From UBA10939 sp050942745 (GTDB lineage: Bacteria > Myxococcota > Myxococcia > Myxococcales > UBA5297): 9,258 nt of DNA. The number at the start of each line of letters is the position of its first letter. Positions within the stretch are counted from its first letter, which is position 1. Both the position numbers and the translations under genes were made by a program. The notes under the pieces are model-generated. The model worked only from the letters and a program-made list of their open reading frames with translations, did no database searches and was not told the DNA's origin. Shown in pieces: positions 1 to 7,306 of this stretch. The stretch covers positions 1 through 9,258 of the forward strand of contig JBMNNX010000263.1 of the NCBI GenBank assembly GCA_050942745.1. The letters run 5' to 3'.

Positions 1-1062
1 CTCGCGTGGGAGCGTAGCAGGCGACGCCCGCTGATGGCCTGGGCGCTCGGTGGTCTCGGAGCGCTCACCGTCGCCGTCGGCATCATCTCGGTGGTCGCGG
101 CGAACTGGGACGCGCTCGGGCGGACGGTCAAGCTCGGGCTCGATCTCGTCCTGCTCACCGGCCTCGCGCTCGGCATCTTCCGAGCGCGCGGACGCTGGGT
201 CCGCGAGATCCTCGTCATCCTCTACTTCGGGCTGACGCTCGCCTCCATCGCGCTGGTGAGCCAGGTCTACCAGCTCGGCGGCGACGTCCACCTCGCCCTG
301 GTGCTGTGGATGATCCTGGCGAGCCCGGTCGCGGCCTTCGGCTACAGTTGGCTCGTCGCGGCGATCTGGCTCGCGGGCCTGAACGCGGCGCTGGGCACCT
401 CGCTCGAGGCGCTCTCCTCATCGCTCGATGACCCGGCGATCTACGCGGTCGGCATCGGCGCCTATGCCGCCCAGGTCGCCGCGCTCCTGCTCGTCGGCAA
501 CTCCGGCTGGCTTCGCGCGCGGCGCTCCGACTTCGCCAAGACCTTCGAAATCATCGGCTGGGCCGGCTTGGTGCTGCTCACGAGCATCGCCCAGCAGCTC
601 TGGTACACCGACCCGGACAGCGAGCTCCTCTGGTCGATCCCCGTGCCGCTACTGATGGCCGGGTTGCTCGCCTGGCGCGCGCCCGCGCTCCTCGCGGAGC
701 CCACGCGCGCGGCCGTCCGCGCGGTCCGCGTGGCGATCCTCGTCTCCGTCGGGGCCTCGGCGGTGGCGCTGCTGCCGCATCCCGACATCGACTTCCTCGC
801 CCCGCTCACGTTCATCGCGGTCTGGATCGCCTTCGCGATCGCCTGCCAGCAGGTCGGCAGGATAGGGCTGCTCAACGCCGCGACGGCGGTCATCGCCCTG
901 CGGGTCGTCATCGCGTATGTCGAGCTCTTCGGCTCGCTGCTGGAGACCGGCCTCGCGATGATCGGCGGGGGCCTGCTCACCATTGGCCTCGCCTGGCTCT
1001 GGAGACGGCTCGCGCGCGGATTCAAGGGCGAAGCGAAGCGGGCGGAAGAGGTGCAGCCATGA
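1..1062 (+). CDS. DUF2157-type polytopic membrane protein (5' end outside window)
   Basis: An integral membrane protein of unknown biochemical function. The frame is already open at base 1, reading LAWERSRRRPL before the first ATG at 34, so the true start is probably upstream. Family members usually carry a short cytoplasmic N-terminal helical region before the first membrane segment, and that part would lie outside the window. From the ATG at 34, about 10-12 hydrophobic segments cover almost all of the 342 residues. The first ends in the motif VVAANWDAL (residues 20-28), and a later one reads ALVSQVYQLGGDVHLALVLW. Both match the DUF2157 pattern (an 'aaNWd' motif, then 'alvgQiY' before a WxxL segment). 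The C-terminus is basic (RRLARGFKGEAKRAEE), which suggests a cytoplasmic tail. The stop overlaps the ATG of the next gene (ATGA), so the two are translationally coupled. DUF2157, DUF4401 and GDYXXLXY proteins often occur together. The family call is from recalled motifs; the function is unknown. Confidence 0.8.
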   Translation, partial: LAWERSRRRPLMAWALGGLGALTVAVGIISVVAANWDALGRTVKLGLDLVLLTGLALGIFRARGRWVREILVILYFGLTLASIALVSQVYQLGGDVHLALVLWMILASPVAAFGYSWLVAAIWLAGLNAALGTSLEALSSSLDDPAIYAVGIGAYAAQVAALLLVGNSGWLRARRSDFAKTFEIIGWAGLVLLTSIAQQLWYTDPDSELLWSIPVPLLMAGLLAWRAPALLAEPTRAAVRAVRVAILVSVGASAVALLPHPDIDFLAPLTFIAVWIAFAIACQQVGRIGLLNAATAVIALRVVIAYVELFGSLLETGLAMIGGGLLTIGLAWLWRRLARGFKGEAKRAEEVQP

Positions 1063-1565
1063 GCCATGCCTGGACGAAGCGGCGCATCGCAGCGCTCGTC
1101 GCCTTGCTGCTGCCGGTCGTCGGGACGATCGGCCTCATCGTGCGCGGAGAGCTGGCGCTGCGCGGCAGCGAATGGCGCTTCAAGATCACGGGCTACGACC
1201 CTCGGGACCTGCTGCGCGGCCACTACCTCGTCTACCGCATCGACTGGAGCGAGCGGCCCGTCGATTCCGAATGCGCCGACTGCTGCCTCTGCCTGAACCG
1301 GATCGACGGCAAGCAGATCGTCACCCGCGTCGAGTGCCAGGAGGCGAGGAGCTGCGAAGCGTGGCTACCGGTCGAGAGCATCGACGACTTGCAGCGCTAC
1401 TACATCCCGGAGGACGCCCCTCGACAGCTCGAGGCCGCGGTCATGGCGGGCCGCGGCGAGCTCGTCCTCTCGTTCTCGAAGCGCGGCGGGTTGGTCATCA
1501 AGGATCTGCTCGTCGACGGCAAGCCGTGGCGCGACGCGCTCCGCGCGCCGGACGCACCGAAGTGA
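1059..1565 (+). CDS. GDYXXLXY-family membrane-anchored protein, cysteine-rich variant
   Basis: A 168-residue protein with a basic N-terminus (KRR, residues 7-9) and one membrane segment at about residues 10-28. The rest is a predicted extracytoplasmic domain. DPRDLLRGHYLVYRI (residues 47-61) matches the family's signature region, normally DPR-LLRGDY followed by hydrophobics, but here the Asp of GDY is His55 and the later Leu/Tyr positions differ. Further family-like elements are RYYIPE (113-118), a GRGELVLSFS strand and the terminal VIKDLLVDGKPW (146-157). A Cys cluster, CADCCLC at 72-78, plus Cys93 and Cys99 lies in the middle. I do not recall these cysteines as typical of the family. Its ATG overlaps the stop of the upstream DUF2157-type gene by four bases, so it is probably made with that protein and may work with it in the envelope. 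The role of the family is unknown. Confidence 0.8.
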   Translation: MSHAWTKRRIAALVALLLPVVGTIGLIVRGELALRGSEWRFKITGYDPRDLLRGHYLVYRIDWSERPVDSECADCCLCLNRIDGKQIVTRVECQEARSCEAWLPVESIDDLQRYYIPEDAPRQLEAAVMAGRGELVLSFSKRGGLVIKDLLVDGKPWRDALRAPDAPK

Positions 1566-1599
1566 TTCGGGCCTCCAGGGCGATCGCGATTCGACGGAC

Positions 1600-4500
1600 C
1601 TACGGCCGAGCGGCCGCGCGCAGCAGCGCCTGCCCTGTATACGAGCCGGGCACCCGCGCGATGGCCTCCGGCGTCCCCGACGCCACGACCTGCCCGCCAC
1701 CGTCGCCGCCCTCGGGCCCGAGATCGATGACCCAGTCGGCGCGGCGCACGACCTCGAGATCGTGCTCGACCACGACCAGCGTGTGCCCGGCGTCCACGAG
1801 CTTGTCGAAGAGCGCGAGCAGCCGCGCGGTGTCCTCCGGGTGCAGCCCCGTTGTCGGTTCGTCGAAGAGGTAGAGGTTCGCTCCGCGCCCGCCCTTCGCG
1901 AGCTCGGCGGCGAGCTTGAGCCGCTGCGCCTCGCCACCCGAGAGCGTGCTCGTCGGCTGGCCTAGCCGCACGTAGCCCAGGCCGACCTCGACGAGCACTT
2001 CGAGCGGCTTCCGAATCGCCTTCTCGCCCTCGAACATCGCGAGCGCGTCCATCGCGGTCAGCTCGAGCACGTCGGCGATGCTCTTCTCGCGCCACCTGCA
2101 CTCGAGCGCCTCAGCGCGATAGCGGCGGCCGCCGCACTCCTCGCACGGCACCTCGACGTCGGGCAGAAAGTCCATGCTGAAGCGGATGCGCCCGCTGCCC
2201 TCGCAGGCCTCACAGCGCCCGCCCTTCCCCTGCAGCGAGAAGAAGCTCTTCGACCAGCGGCGCTCGCGCGCGAGCGGCGTCTTGGCGAAGAGCGCGCGGA
2301 TGGCGTCGAAGATGCCGAGGAAGGTCGCCGGCGTGCTCGCGCTCGAGGCGCCGATGGGCTCCTGATCGACGACGACGAGGCTCGCCGGCAAGGCGCCGGA
2401 GAGCTCGGCGCAGCCGACCGGCCTGCTGGCGCGCAGCGAGGCCGCGAGGACGTCGAAGACGATCGTGGTCTTGCCGCTGCCCGAAACGCCGGTGACAGCG
2501 ACGAGGCAGCCGGTCGGAATGTCGAGGTCGATCCCCGCGAGGTTGTGGGCGCGCGCGCCGCGGATCTGGATAGGCTCGCCGAGCTCTCGCGGCTTGCGGT
2601 CGAGCGGCGCCGAGGCAGCGAGCCACCTGCCCGTCACCGTCGCGGGATCGGCCATCAGCTCCGAGGGCGAGCCCTGTGCCACGAGCCGCCCGCCCGCTTC
2701 GCCCGCGCCAGGGCCGAGATCGAGCACGTAGTCAGCGGCGCGGATGACGTCGCGATCGTGCTCGACCACGACCACGGTGTTGCCGAGGTCGCGCAGACCT
2801 TTCAGAAGGCCGAGAAGACGCTCGGTATCGCGCGCGTGCAGCCCGATCGTCGGCTCGTCGAGGACGTAGGTGATGCCGGTCAGCCCCGAACCAAGGCTCG
2901 AGGCGAGCCGCACGCGCTGCGCCTCGCCGCCGGAGAGCGTCGATGCCGGCCTGTCGAGCGAGAGGTAGCCAAGTCCCGCGTCGTCGAGCAGCCGCAGCCG
3001 CCGGGCGATCTCGCGGCGCGCTTCGGCGGTGAGCTTCGCGCTCCGCTCGTCGAGGCGTTGCTCCAGGCCTTCGAAGAAGGCGATGGCCGCGCGCACGTCG
3101 AGCCGGCACAGATCCGCGAGGGACTTGTCGGCAAAGCGCACGGACCGAAGCTCCGGGGCGAGCCGCTCGCCGCCGCAGGCCGAACAGGCGACGTCGTGCA
3201 TCACCGGGTCGAGCGCCTCGGCGCGCCAGTCGGCGTGCTTGCGCTCGTACTCCTCCTCGACGTAGCCGAGCAGCCCGAGCCACTTCGCCCGGAAGCGGTG
3301 CTCGCCTTCGCGGGTCTTGTTCTTGAAGCGCCAGACAACGTCGTAGACGCGCTCGCCGGTGCCGCGCAGTGCGAGCTCGCGGGCGCGCTCGTCGAGCTCG
3401 GCGAAGGGGCGGTCGAAGTCGATGCCGTGCGCCTCGCCGACCGCGCGCAGGATGGCCATGTGCTGGCCGAACGGATCGCCGTAGTAGGCGCCCGGCTTCG
3501 AGCCGGCCATCGCGCCGTCCCACAGCGCGCGCGAAGGATCGCTGACGAGCTTCTCCGGATCGCACCGGCGGGCATGGCCGAGCCCCTTGCACTCGGGACA
3601 AGCGCCGCGCTCGTCGTTGAAGGAGAAGAGCGACGCCGTGAGCGGCCGCGTCGGGATGAAGCCGCAAGGACAGGCCGCGCCGCCAACGGGCTCTCCGCAC
3701 TCCGGGCAATACGGCTTGCCAGCGCGCGAGTAGACGAGCCGCAGGTGATCGAGGACCTCGGTCATCGTGCCGACGGTCGAACGCGGATTGCGCGTGCCGG
3801 CCTTCTGCCGAATCGCGAGCGCGGGCGTGAGCCCCGATGCCTCTTCGATGTCGGGCTTGCCGAGCTTCTGGACGAAGCGGCGCGCGTAGGTCGAGAAGCT
3901 GTCGGTGAAGCGGTTCTGGCCCTCGGCGAAGAGCGTGTCGAAGGCGAGCGACGACTTGCCGCTGCCGGAGACGCCGGTGATCACCGTGAGCTTGTTCGCC
4001 GGGATCTCGACGTCGATGCCCTTGATGTTGTGCGTCGAGACGCCTCTGAGGCGGATGGGCTCTTCGGAGCCCTTCCCGCCCGCCGTGAGCGTAGCTCCCG
4101 GCGCGATAGCGGCGGGGGCGGAGTCGAAGGGCTCCTCGACCACGCCAGTCCCTCCCCCGTTCGCCCTGAGCGTAGCTCCCGACGCGCAAGCGGCGGGGGC
4201 GGAGTCGAAGGGCCTCTCCGGTTTCGAGCAGGCCCTTCGACTTCGGGGCGATCGCTGGTCGCCCCTACGCTCAGGGTGACCGGGGGGCGGCTCTTGCTCA
4301 GCCGCACAGTTGCTCGACTCCGCCTCCCTCGTTCCTCGCGCGGCTACGCTCGGCCTGACCAGGGGCGGGACCTCGAGCAGCGCCGCACCAGTATGCGACT
4401 CAGCGCACGAGGCCACATCCTCGGGCGTGCCGGCGACGACGATGCGCCCGCCGCCCTCGCCGCTCTCAGGCCCGAGGTCCACTATCCAATCCGCCGCGCG

Positions 4501-6780
4501 TACGAAGTCGCGGTCGTGCTCGATCGCGACCACGGTGTTGCCCAAATCGACCAGGCGCTGCAACGACCTCAACAGCACCTGCACGTCGGCCATGTGCAGG
4601 CCTACGGTCGGCTCATCGAGCAGGTAGAGCGTCGCGCCCGTGGACGGTCGGCACAGCTCGGAGGCGAGCTTCACCCGCTGCGCCTCGCCGCCCGAGAGCG
4701 TCGTCGAAGGCTGGCCCAGCGTCAGGTAGCCAAGGCCGAGCTCGCGCATCGACTCGACGACGCGGTGGATCTTCGGCAGGTCGGCGAAGAAGCCGGCGGC
4801 CTGGTCGACCGGCATCTCGAGCACGTCGAAGATGCTGCGGCCCCGATAGCGCACGGCGAGCGTCTCTTCGTTGAAGCGCTTGCCGCCGCACGCTTCACAG
4901 CGCACGTCGAACACGCCGAGAAAGTGCATCCCCACCTGCTGACAGCCCGCGCCGCCGCAGGCCTCGCAGCGGCCGCCGCTCACGTTGAAGGAGAAGCGTC
5001 CCTTGTCGAAGCCGCGCGCCTTCGCCTCGGGCAGCGAGGCGAAGAGGTCGCGTATCAGATCGAAGAGGCCGGTGTAGGTCGCCGGGTTGCTGCGCGGCGT
5101 GCGCCCGATGGGCGACTGATCGACGACGATCACCTTGTCGAGCCGCTCGCGACCGGGCAGCTCGCCGCCGTCCCAGCGCGCGAGGATCTCCTCGAGCAGC
5201 GTTGACTTGCCCGCGCCGGAGACGCCGGTGAGGACGTTGAACGCGCCCAGCCTGAATTCCGGGCTGATGCCCTTCAGGTTGCGCGCGCAGGCGCTCGGGA
5301 CGCGGAGGAGATGCCCGTTGCCGGCGCGGCGGCTCTTCGGCTGCTCGTTCGCTTCGCGCCCGGTGAGGAACGCGCGCGTGCGGCTGCGGTCGAGCCGCTC
5401 GTCGCTCGAGCGAAGAAGCTCGTGCCCCGGGCCGCTGAAGAGCAGCTCGCCGCCGTGGACGCCTGCGCCCGGGCCGATGTCGATGAGCCAGTCGGCGCTG
5501 CGAATCGTCTCCTCGTCGTGCTCGACGGCGACGACGGTGTTGCCGTTGTCGCGCAGCAGCCGCAGCACCTCGAGCAGCCGGCGGTTGTCGCGCGGGTGCA
5601 GGCCCATCGACGGCTCGTCGAGGATGTAGAGGATGCCGCGAAGCCCACAGCCGACCTGGCTCGCGAGCCGGATGCGCTGCGCCTCGCCGCCGGAGAGCGT
5701 GGTCGATTCCCGATCGAGCGTCAGGTAGCCGAGCCCGAGCCGGCGCAGCAGGCCGATGCGGCGCAGCATCTCCTCGCGGACCGGCTCGGCGACGGGTGCC
5801 TCGCGCGCGTCGAAGCGCTGCGCCTCGAGCCAGGCGCCCAGCGCGTCGAGGGTGAGCGCCGCGAGCTCGGCGATGTTCCGGCCGTGGAAGCGCACCGCGA
5901 GCGCCTCCGGGCGAAGGCGCGCGCCGCCGCACTCGCCGCAGGGCATCGAGCGCACGAAGCGCAGGATCTTCTTGTTGCGATCGCGCTTGAGGGTCTGCTC
6001 CATCACCGTGAGCAGACCCTTGTAGAAGCCCTCTTCGCGCGGCCGCGGCGTGATTCCCTTCCAGCGCAGCCGCGACTCGAGCGTGTGCTTGCCGTAGGGG
6101 ATCTTCACGCGCTCGCTTCCGCGCAGGACCACCTCGCGCTGCTCGGGCGCCAGATCGCGCCACGGGATATCGACGTGGAAGCCGTGCGCCCGGCAGACCG
6201 TGTCGAGCGCGTCCATGGTGATCTGCGAGTAGACGATGTAGCCGCTCGGGGTCGTGGGGACGAGCGCGCCCTCGCGCAGCGTGCGAGAGGGGTCGGCGAC
6301 GAGCAGCTCGGGGTCGATTCGGTCCTGGACGCCGAGCCCGTTGCAGGCCGGGCAGGCGCCGTGCGGCACGTTGAAGGAGAAGAGCCTGCGCTCGAGCTTC
6401 AGCCCTTCGGGCCCCTGGCCGAGCCGGGCGAAGAGGAGGCGCAAGTAGTCATAGAGCTCGGTGAGCGTGCCGACCGTCGAGCGCGGGCTGCGGACGACGG
6501 CGCGCTGGTCGATGGAGAGCGCGGGCGACAGGCCGTCGATCTGCGCGACCGCAGGCCGCGACAGCCGCGCGAGGAACTGCCGGGCGTAGGTCGAGAAGGC
6601 CTCGAAGTAGCGGCGCTGGCCCTCGCGGCAGAGGGTATCGAAGACGAGCGAGGACTTGCCCGAACCGGAGACGCCGGTGACGACGGTCAGCGCGTTGCGC
6701 GGCAGCTCGACATCGACGCCCTTGAGGTTGTGCTCGGTCGCCCCGCGGACGACGATTCGGTCGCGTTGGTTGCCTGACAT
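1600..6780 (-). CDS. uvrA: Double-length (tandem-fused) UvrA2-type ABC ATPase
   Basis: A 1726-residue soluble DNA-binding ATPase made of two UvrA-like halves (about 1-806 and 904-1726). Four ABC domains are complete. Walker A motifs are at 36-44, 519-527, 936-944 and 1431-1439; LSGGEAQ signatures start at 362, 695, 1282 and 1613; DEP Walker B motifs are followed by GLH; H-loop histidines are 421, 755, 1341 and 1673. Zinc-module cysteines include 143/146 with 281/284, 605/608 with 628/631, 1025/1028 with 1037/1039, 1061/1064 with 1199/1202, and 1523/1526 with 1546/1549. In both halves the UvrB-binding insertion is missing: LFARLGQGPEGLKLERRLFSF runs straight on at 116-135, and half B has only the zinc module there. 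This is the UvrA2/DrrC-like architecture. NBD4 has IGASSASTPATF where NBD2 has the canonical IGRTPRSNPATY. ATG 6780 was chosen because homology begins a few residues later (RIVVRGATEHNLKGV); the upstream frame to 6912 has no UvrA similarity. Its role is probably DNA repair or tolerance of DNA-binding drugs, independent of UvrB contact by the usual domain. No uvrB or uvrC is nearby. A single UvrA gene that dropped the UvrB domain twice is less likely than duplication of a UvrA2 gene. Confidence 0.95.
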   Translation of the reverse strand: MSGNQRDRIVVRGATEHNLKGVDVELPRNALTVVTGVSGSGKSSLVFDTLCREGQRRYFEAFSTYARQFLARLSRPAVAQIDGLSPALSIDQRAVVRSPRSTVGTLTELYDYLRLLFARLGQGPEGLKLERRLFSFNVPHGACPACNGLGVQDRIDPELLVADPSRTLREGALVPTTPSGYIVYSQITMDALDTVCRAHGFHVDIPWRDLAPEQREVVLRGSERVKIPYGKHTLESRLRWKGITPRPREEGFYKGLLTVMEQTLKRDRNKKILRFVRSMPCGECGGARLRPEALAVRFHGRNIAELAALTLDALGAWLEAQRFDAREAPVAEPVREEMLRRIGLLRRLGLGYLTLDRESTTLSGGEAQRIRLASQVGCGLRGILYILDEPSMGLHPRDNRRLLEVLRLLRDNGNTVVAVEHDEETIRSADWLIDIGPGAGVHGGELLFSGPGHELLRSSDERLDRSRTRAFLTGREANEQPKSRRAGNGHLLRVPSACARNLKGISPEFRLGAFNVLTGVSGAGKSTLLEEILARWDGGELPGRERLDKVIVVDQSPIGRTPRSNPATYTGLFDLIRDLFASLPEAKARGFDKGRFSFNVSGGRCEACGGAGCQQVGMHFLGVFDVRCEACGGKRFNEETLAVRYRGRSIFDVLEMPVDQAAGFFADLPKIHRVVESMRELGLGYLTLGQPSTTLSGGEAQRVKLASELCRPSTGATLYLLDEPTVGLHMADVQVLLRSLQRLVDLGNTVVAIEHDRDFVRAADWIVDLGPESGEGGGRIVVAGTPEDVASCAESHTGAALLEVPPLVRPSVAARGTREAESSNCAAEQEPPPGHPERRGDQRSPRSRRACSKPERPFDSAPAACASGATLRANGGGTGVVEEPFDSAPAAIAPGATLTAGGKGSEEPIRLRGVSTHNIKGIDVEIPANKLTVITGVSGSGKSSLAFDTLFAEGQNRFTDSFSTYARRFVQKLGKPDIEEASGLTPALAIRQKAGTRNPRSTVGTMTEVLDHLRLVYSRAGKPYCPECGEPVGGAACPCGFIPTRPLTASLFSFNDERGACPECKGLGHARRCDPEKLVSDPSRALWDGAMAGSKPGAYYGDPFGQHMAILRAVGEAHGIDFDRPFAELDERARELALRGTGERVYDVVWRFKNKTREGEHRFRAKWLGLLGYVEEEYERKHADWRAEALDPVMHDVACSACGGERLAPELRSVRFADKSLADLCRLDVRAAIAFFEGLEQRLDERSAKLTAEARREIARRLRLLDDAGLGYLSLDRPASTLSGGEAQRVRLASSLGSGLTGITYVLDEPTIGLHARDTERLLGLLKGLRDLGNTVVVVEHDRDVIRAADYVLDLGPGAGEAGGRLVAQGSPSELMADPATVTGRWLAASAPLDRKPRELGEPIQIRGARAHNLAGIDLDIPTGCLVAVTGVSGSGKTTIVFDVLAASLRASRPVGCAELSGALPASLVVVDQEPIGASSASTPATFLGIFDAIRALFAKTPLARERRWSKSFFSLQGKGGRCEACEGSGRIRFSMDFLPDVEVPCEECGGRRYRAEALECRWREKSIADVLELTAMDALAMFEGEKAIRKPLEVLVEVGLGYVRLGQPTSTLSGGEAQRLKLAAELAKGGRGANLYLFDEPTTGLHPEDTARLLALFDKLVDAGHTLVVVEHDLEVVRRADWVIDLGPEGGDGGGQVVASGTPEAIARVPGSYTGQALLRAAARP
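4081..4360. repeat. Cluster of four REP-like palindromic units inside uvrA (encodes the inter-half linker)
   Basis: Two direct copies at 4081-4131 and 4162-4212 match at 47 of 51 positions. Each runs from a CTGAGCGTAGCTCC-like end (CCGTGAGCG in the first) to GGAGTCGAAGGG. They are 81 bp apart, so the coding frame is kept and gives a 27-residue protein repeat (PFDSAPAA..., GATL...). Two further units lie in the opposite orientation. The one at 4233-4282 begins CCCTTCGACTTCG, ends CTACGCTCAGGG, and has a GGGGCGA/TCGCCCC hairpin as its middle. The one at 4311-4360 begins CTCGACTCCGCC and ends CTACGCTCGGCC. The whole block corresponds to residues about 807-900 of the UvrA fusion, exactly the low-complexity linker between its halves. 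The end sequences resemble abundant extragenic palindromes of high-GC bacteria; that comparison is from memory. Confidence 0.8.
4141..4156 (-). promoter_or_regulatory. Possible internal ribosome binding site and GTG start for UvrA half B
   Basis: On the minus strand, GGGAGGG (4156-4150) lies six bases before an in-frame GTG at 4143-4141, the codon for Val880. Initiation here would give a free 847-residue second UvrA half. G-rich runs are common at this GC content, so this may be chance. Confidence 0.25.
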
Positions 6781-6789
6781 CGGGGTGGC

Positions 6790-6798
6790 TCTATAGCA
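6790..6798 (-). promoter_or_regulatory. Possible extended -10 element for uvrA, near-leaderless
   Basis: Reading the minus strand, TGCTATAGA fits an extended -10 (TGnTATAnT-like). It ends nine bases before the uvrA ATG at 6780, so a transcript starting at normal distance would have almost no leader. No good Shine-Dalgarno is seen before the ATG, which fits a leaderless start. There is no convincing -35 at 16-18 bp, and no LexA-type operator was recognised. Confidence 0.25.
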
Positions 6799-6923
6799 GA
6801 ACAGCGCGGGCGGGCTGCCCGTGCGAAGGCGGGCGGCTGTCCTAGAGAAGGGCGGTCGGCTTACCTCTCTTTCGGTCCGTCGGCTGTCTCGTCGGCCTTG
6901 CCTCGTCGGCATTCCTTCGACTG

Positions 6924-7027
6924 CCTCTTCCGTTCAGCCTCTCCCTTCACCGCCTCTTCCTTCACCGCCCCTTCCTTCACCGGCACTTTCCTCACCGCCG
7001 CTCCCTTCACCGCCTGCTCCTTCACGC
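6924..7027. repeat. Tandem array of about seven 15-bp repeats
   Basis: Units are approximately CCTCTTCCTTCACCG. They begin at 6924 (14 bp), 6938, 6953, 6968, 6983, 6998 and 7013, and a degenerate unit may precede at 6909. Most units differ at one to four positions. Because 15 is a multiple of three, each frame gives a pentapeptide repeat: PSPPL-type on the plus strand, AVKEE-type on the minus strand. The array lies 144-247 bp upstream of the uvrA start on that gene's coding strand. It could be a structural or regulatory repeat, or a decaying minisatellite. Confidence 0.8.
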
Positions 7028-7044
7028 GCGCCCGACCGTGAAAG

Positions 7045-7117
7045 CCCCCTCCCCTCGGGCGCGCTGAGAAGGTCGCGACGAGTAGGAGCCGCGTTCGCGC
7101 GCCCGAGGGAGAGGGGG
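7045..7117. repeat. Long GC-rich inverted repeat (hairpin, REP-like)
   Basis: The left arm 7045-7064 (CCCCCTCCCCTCGGGCGCGC) pairs with the right arm 7097-7117. GCGCGCCCGAGGG matches exactly and the outer G-run pairs with small slippage. The loop is 32 bases and contains the palindrome GTCGCGAC. A further G-rich stretch follows (GTTGGGGGTGGGG). This resembles the widespread CCCTCTCCC...GGGAGAGGG extragenic palindromes of proteobacteria (recalled). It has no T-run, so it is not a typical intrinsic terminator. Confidence 0.7.
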
Positions 7118-7306
7118 GTTGGGGGTGGGGCGGCGCCTCGGACTAAGCACCGCCCCGATTTCCGCCCGCCGGCACGAGCCGTCGCTTCGCCCCAAGCGAT
7201 AATTGACGAGCGAGCGTCGTAGGCGGAGAGGCGATCGCTGCCACGCTAGCCGTCGAGACGATCGTGGTACAAAGCGCAGCGCCAAGCGCAAATGTGGCAT
7301 CAAAAC

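Noticed and set aside
1563..1602. Bidirectional terminator between the convergent genes
   Set aside because: The 34-bp gap has no convincing stem followed by a T-run in either direction.
2545..5205. 886-residue open frame on the plus strand opposite uvrA
   Set aside because: It lies antisense to a well-conserved gene. Its translation is Arg/Ala/Glu/Leu-rich without a domain and it follows the codon pattern of the uvrA shadow in high-GC DNA.
5311..6777. 488-residue open frame on the plus strand opposite the N-terminal part of uvrA
   Set aside because: Same reason: antisense shadow of the first UvrA half with low-complexity composition.
6781..6912. N-terminal extension of uvrA to an ATG at 6912 (44 extra residues)
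   Set aside because: The extension is Arg/Thr/Pro-rich and has no UvrA similarity. The conserved UvrA N-terminus starts a few residues after ATG 6780.
6861..7025. 54-codon minus-strand frame with AVKEE-type repeats
   Set aside because: It has only a GTG start and no clear ribosome binding site, and its content is explained by the tandem repeat. Kept only as a remark in the array finding.
6924..7027. CRISPR array
   Set aside because: The repeats are 15 bp, contiguous and without unique spacers.
6781..7030. LexA/SOS operator upstream of uvrA
   Set aside because: GTTC/GAAC and CTGT/ACAG half-sites occur, but no properly spaced palindrome was found.
6821..7222. 133-residue plus-strand frame across the 15-bp array
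   Set aside because: Its PSPPL pentapeptides are just the translated 15-bp repeat, and there is no ribosome binding site or domain.
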